Origin: Parafrankia sp. EUN1f
GTDB taxonomy: Bacteria; Actinomycetota; Actinomycetes; Frankiales; Frankiaceae
Direction of reading: 5' to 3'
NCBI RefSeq assembly: GCF_000177675.1
Contig: NZ_ADGX01000021.1
Location: 17,964 to 81,963 of the forward strand
Length of the DNA: 64,000 nucleotides
Part shown: one piece after another, positions 63,924 to 64,000 of the stretch
How positions within the stretch are numbered: position 1 is the first letter of the stretch
Layout: each line of letters starts with the position of its first letter
Notes under the pieces: generated by a model
What the model was told of the DNA's origin: nothing
The model's input: only the letters and a program-made list of their open reading frames with translations
Databases searched by the model: none
Position numbers and translations under genes: made by a program

Positions 63924-64000
63924 CAGGACACGCTCCCGGCGGTGGTGGTGGACGCACTCGCGGCGGCGGGCGCGGCGACCGCGGCGGCGGGCGCGGCGGG
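63923..64000 (-). CDS. 3' end of an unidentified upstream gene (partial)
   Basis: The last 25 codons of a frame entering from the right edge: an Ala/Pro-rich tail ending SASTTTAGSVS and a TGA that shares one base with the next ATG. The tail alone does not identify the product; the tight overlap suggests the same operon as the SsuD-like gene. Confidence 0.6.
   Translation of the reverse strand, partial: PAAPAAAVAAPAAASASTTTAGSVS

Overview
The window is very GC-rich DNA with many GTG starts and genes packed end to end with 1-4 base start/stop overlaps. This fits a high-GC actinomycete. Gene content and order suggest Frankia or a close relative, but that is inference and no rRNA or tRNA gene is present to anchor it.

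About 0-24 kb: a contractile injection system (eCIS) locus. Genes on the minus strand run from 21.5 kb down to 2.1 kb: a DUF4255 tail terminator, an AAA+ ATPase (split by a frameshift), a DUF4157 protein with an HELTH motif, a 901-residue polymorphic-toxin-like cargo protein, a small overlapping ORF of lower GC that may encode its immunity protein, sheath, tube, a CxxC assembly protein, a 52-residue protein that seems to start at CTG, a 942-residue disordered protein, a second tube protein, LysM adaptor, VgrG-like spike, PAAR tip, gp25 wedge, baseplate J and tail protein I. A SARP/BTAD regulator (also frameshifted) lies convergent at the 3' end. A signal-less SLT + NlpC/P60 hydrolase with calcium-binding repeats is divergent at the 5' end, followed by a LuxR-type regulator. 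I see no tail fibre gene and no certain tape measure.

About 24-28 kb: two overlapping dynamin-like GTPase genes, the first with an altered P-loop.

About 28-42 kb: an envelope-associated module. MoxR ATPase, DUF58 protein, a TgpA-like transglutaminase-fold protein that lacks its catalytic Cys and His, a membrane-anchored beta-propeller/PKD protein and a broken paralogue of it form a minus-strand operon. A Fn3/SPOR-like membrane protein and a membrane-anchored Hsp70 with a propeller-like C-terminus run divergently. A perfect 17-bp hairpin sits in the divergent promoter region.

About 42-51 kb: mixed genes, including a secreted endonuclease/exonuclease/phosphatase-jacalin protein, a secreted repeat protein, DinB, an LLM flavin enzyme, a TerF-like VWA protein, a DapB-fold reductase and ribokinase. 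They are separated by repeat-rich intergenic DNA. A stem-loop element occurs twice (28.0 and 50.7 kb), each time between convergent genes.

About 51-64 kb: an LLM enzyme, a heterodimeric ABC exporter pair, a peptide/nickel-type ABC importer (fused ATPase, two permeases, binding lipoprotein), an acyl-CoA-dehydrogenase-like flavoprotein and an SsuD-like monooxygenase. The last group resembles organosulfur scavenging loci. Three single-base frameshifts occur in the window, so draft-sequence error has to be weighed against real inactivation.
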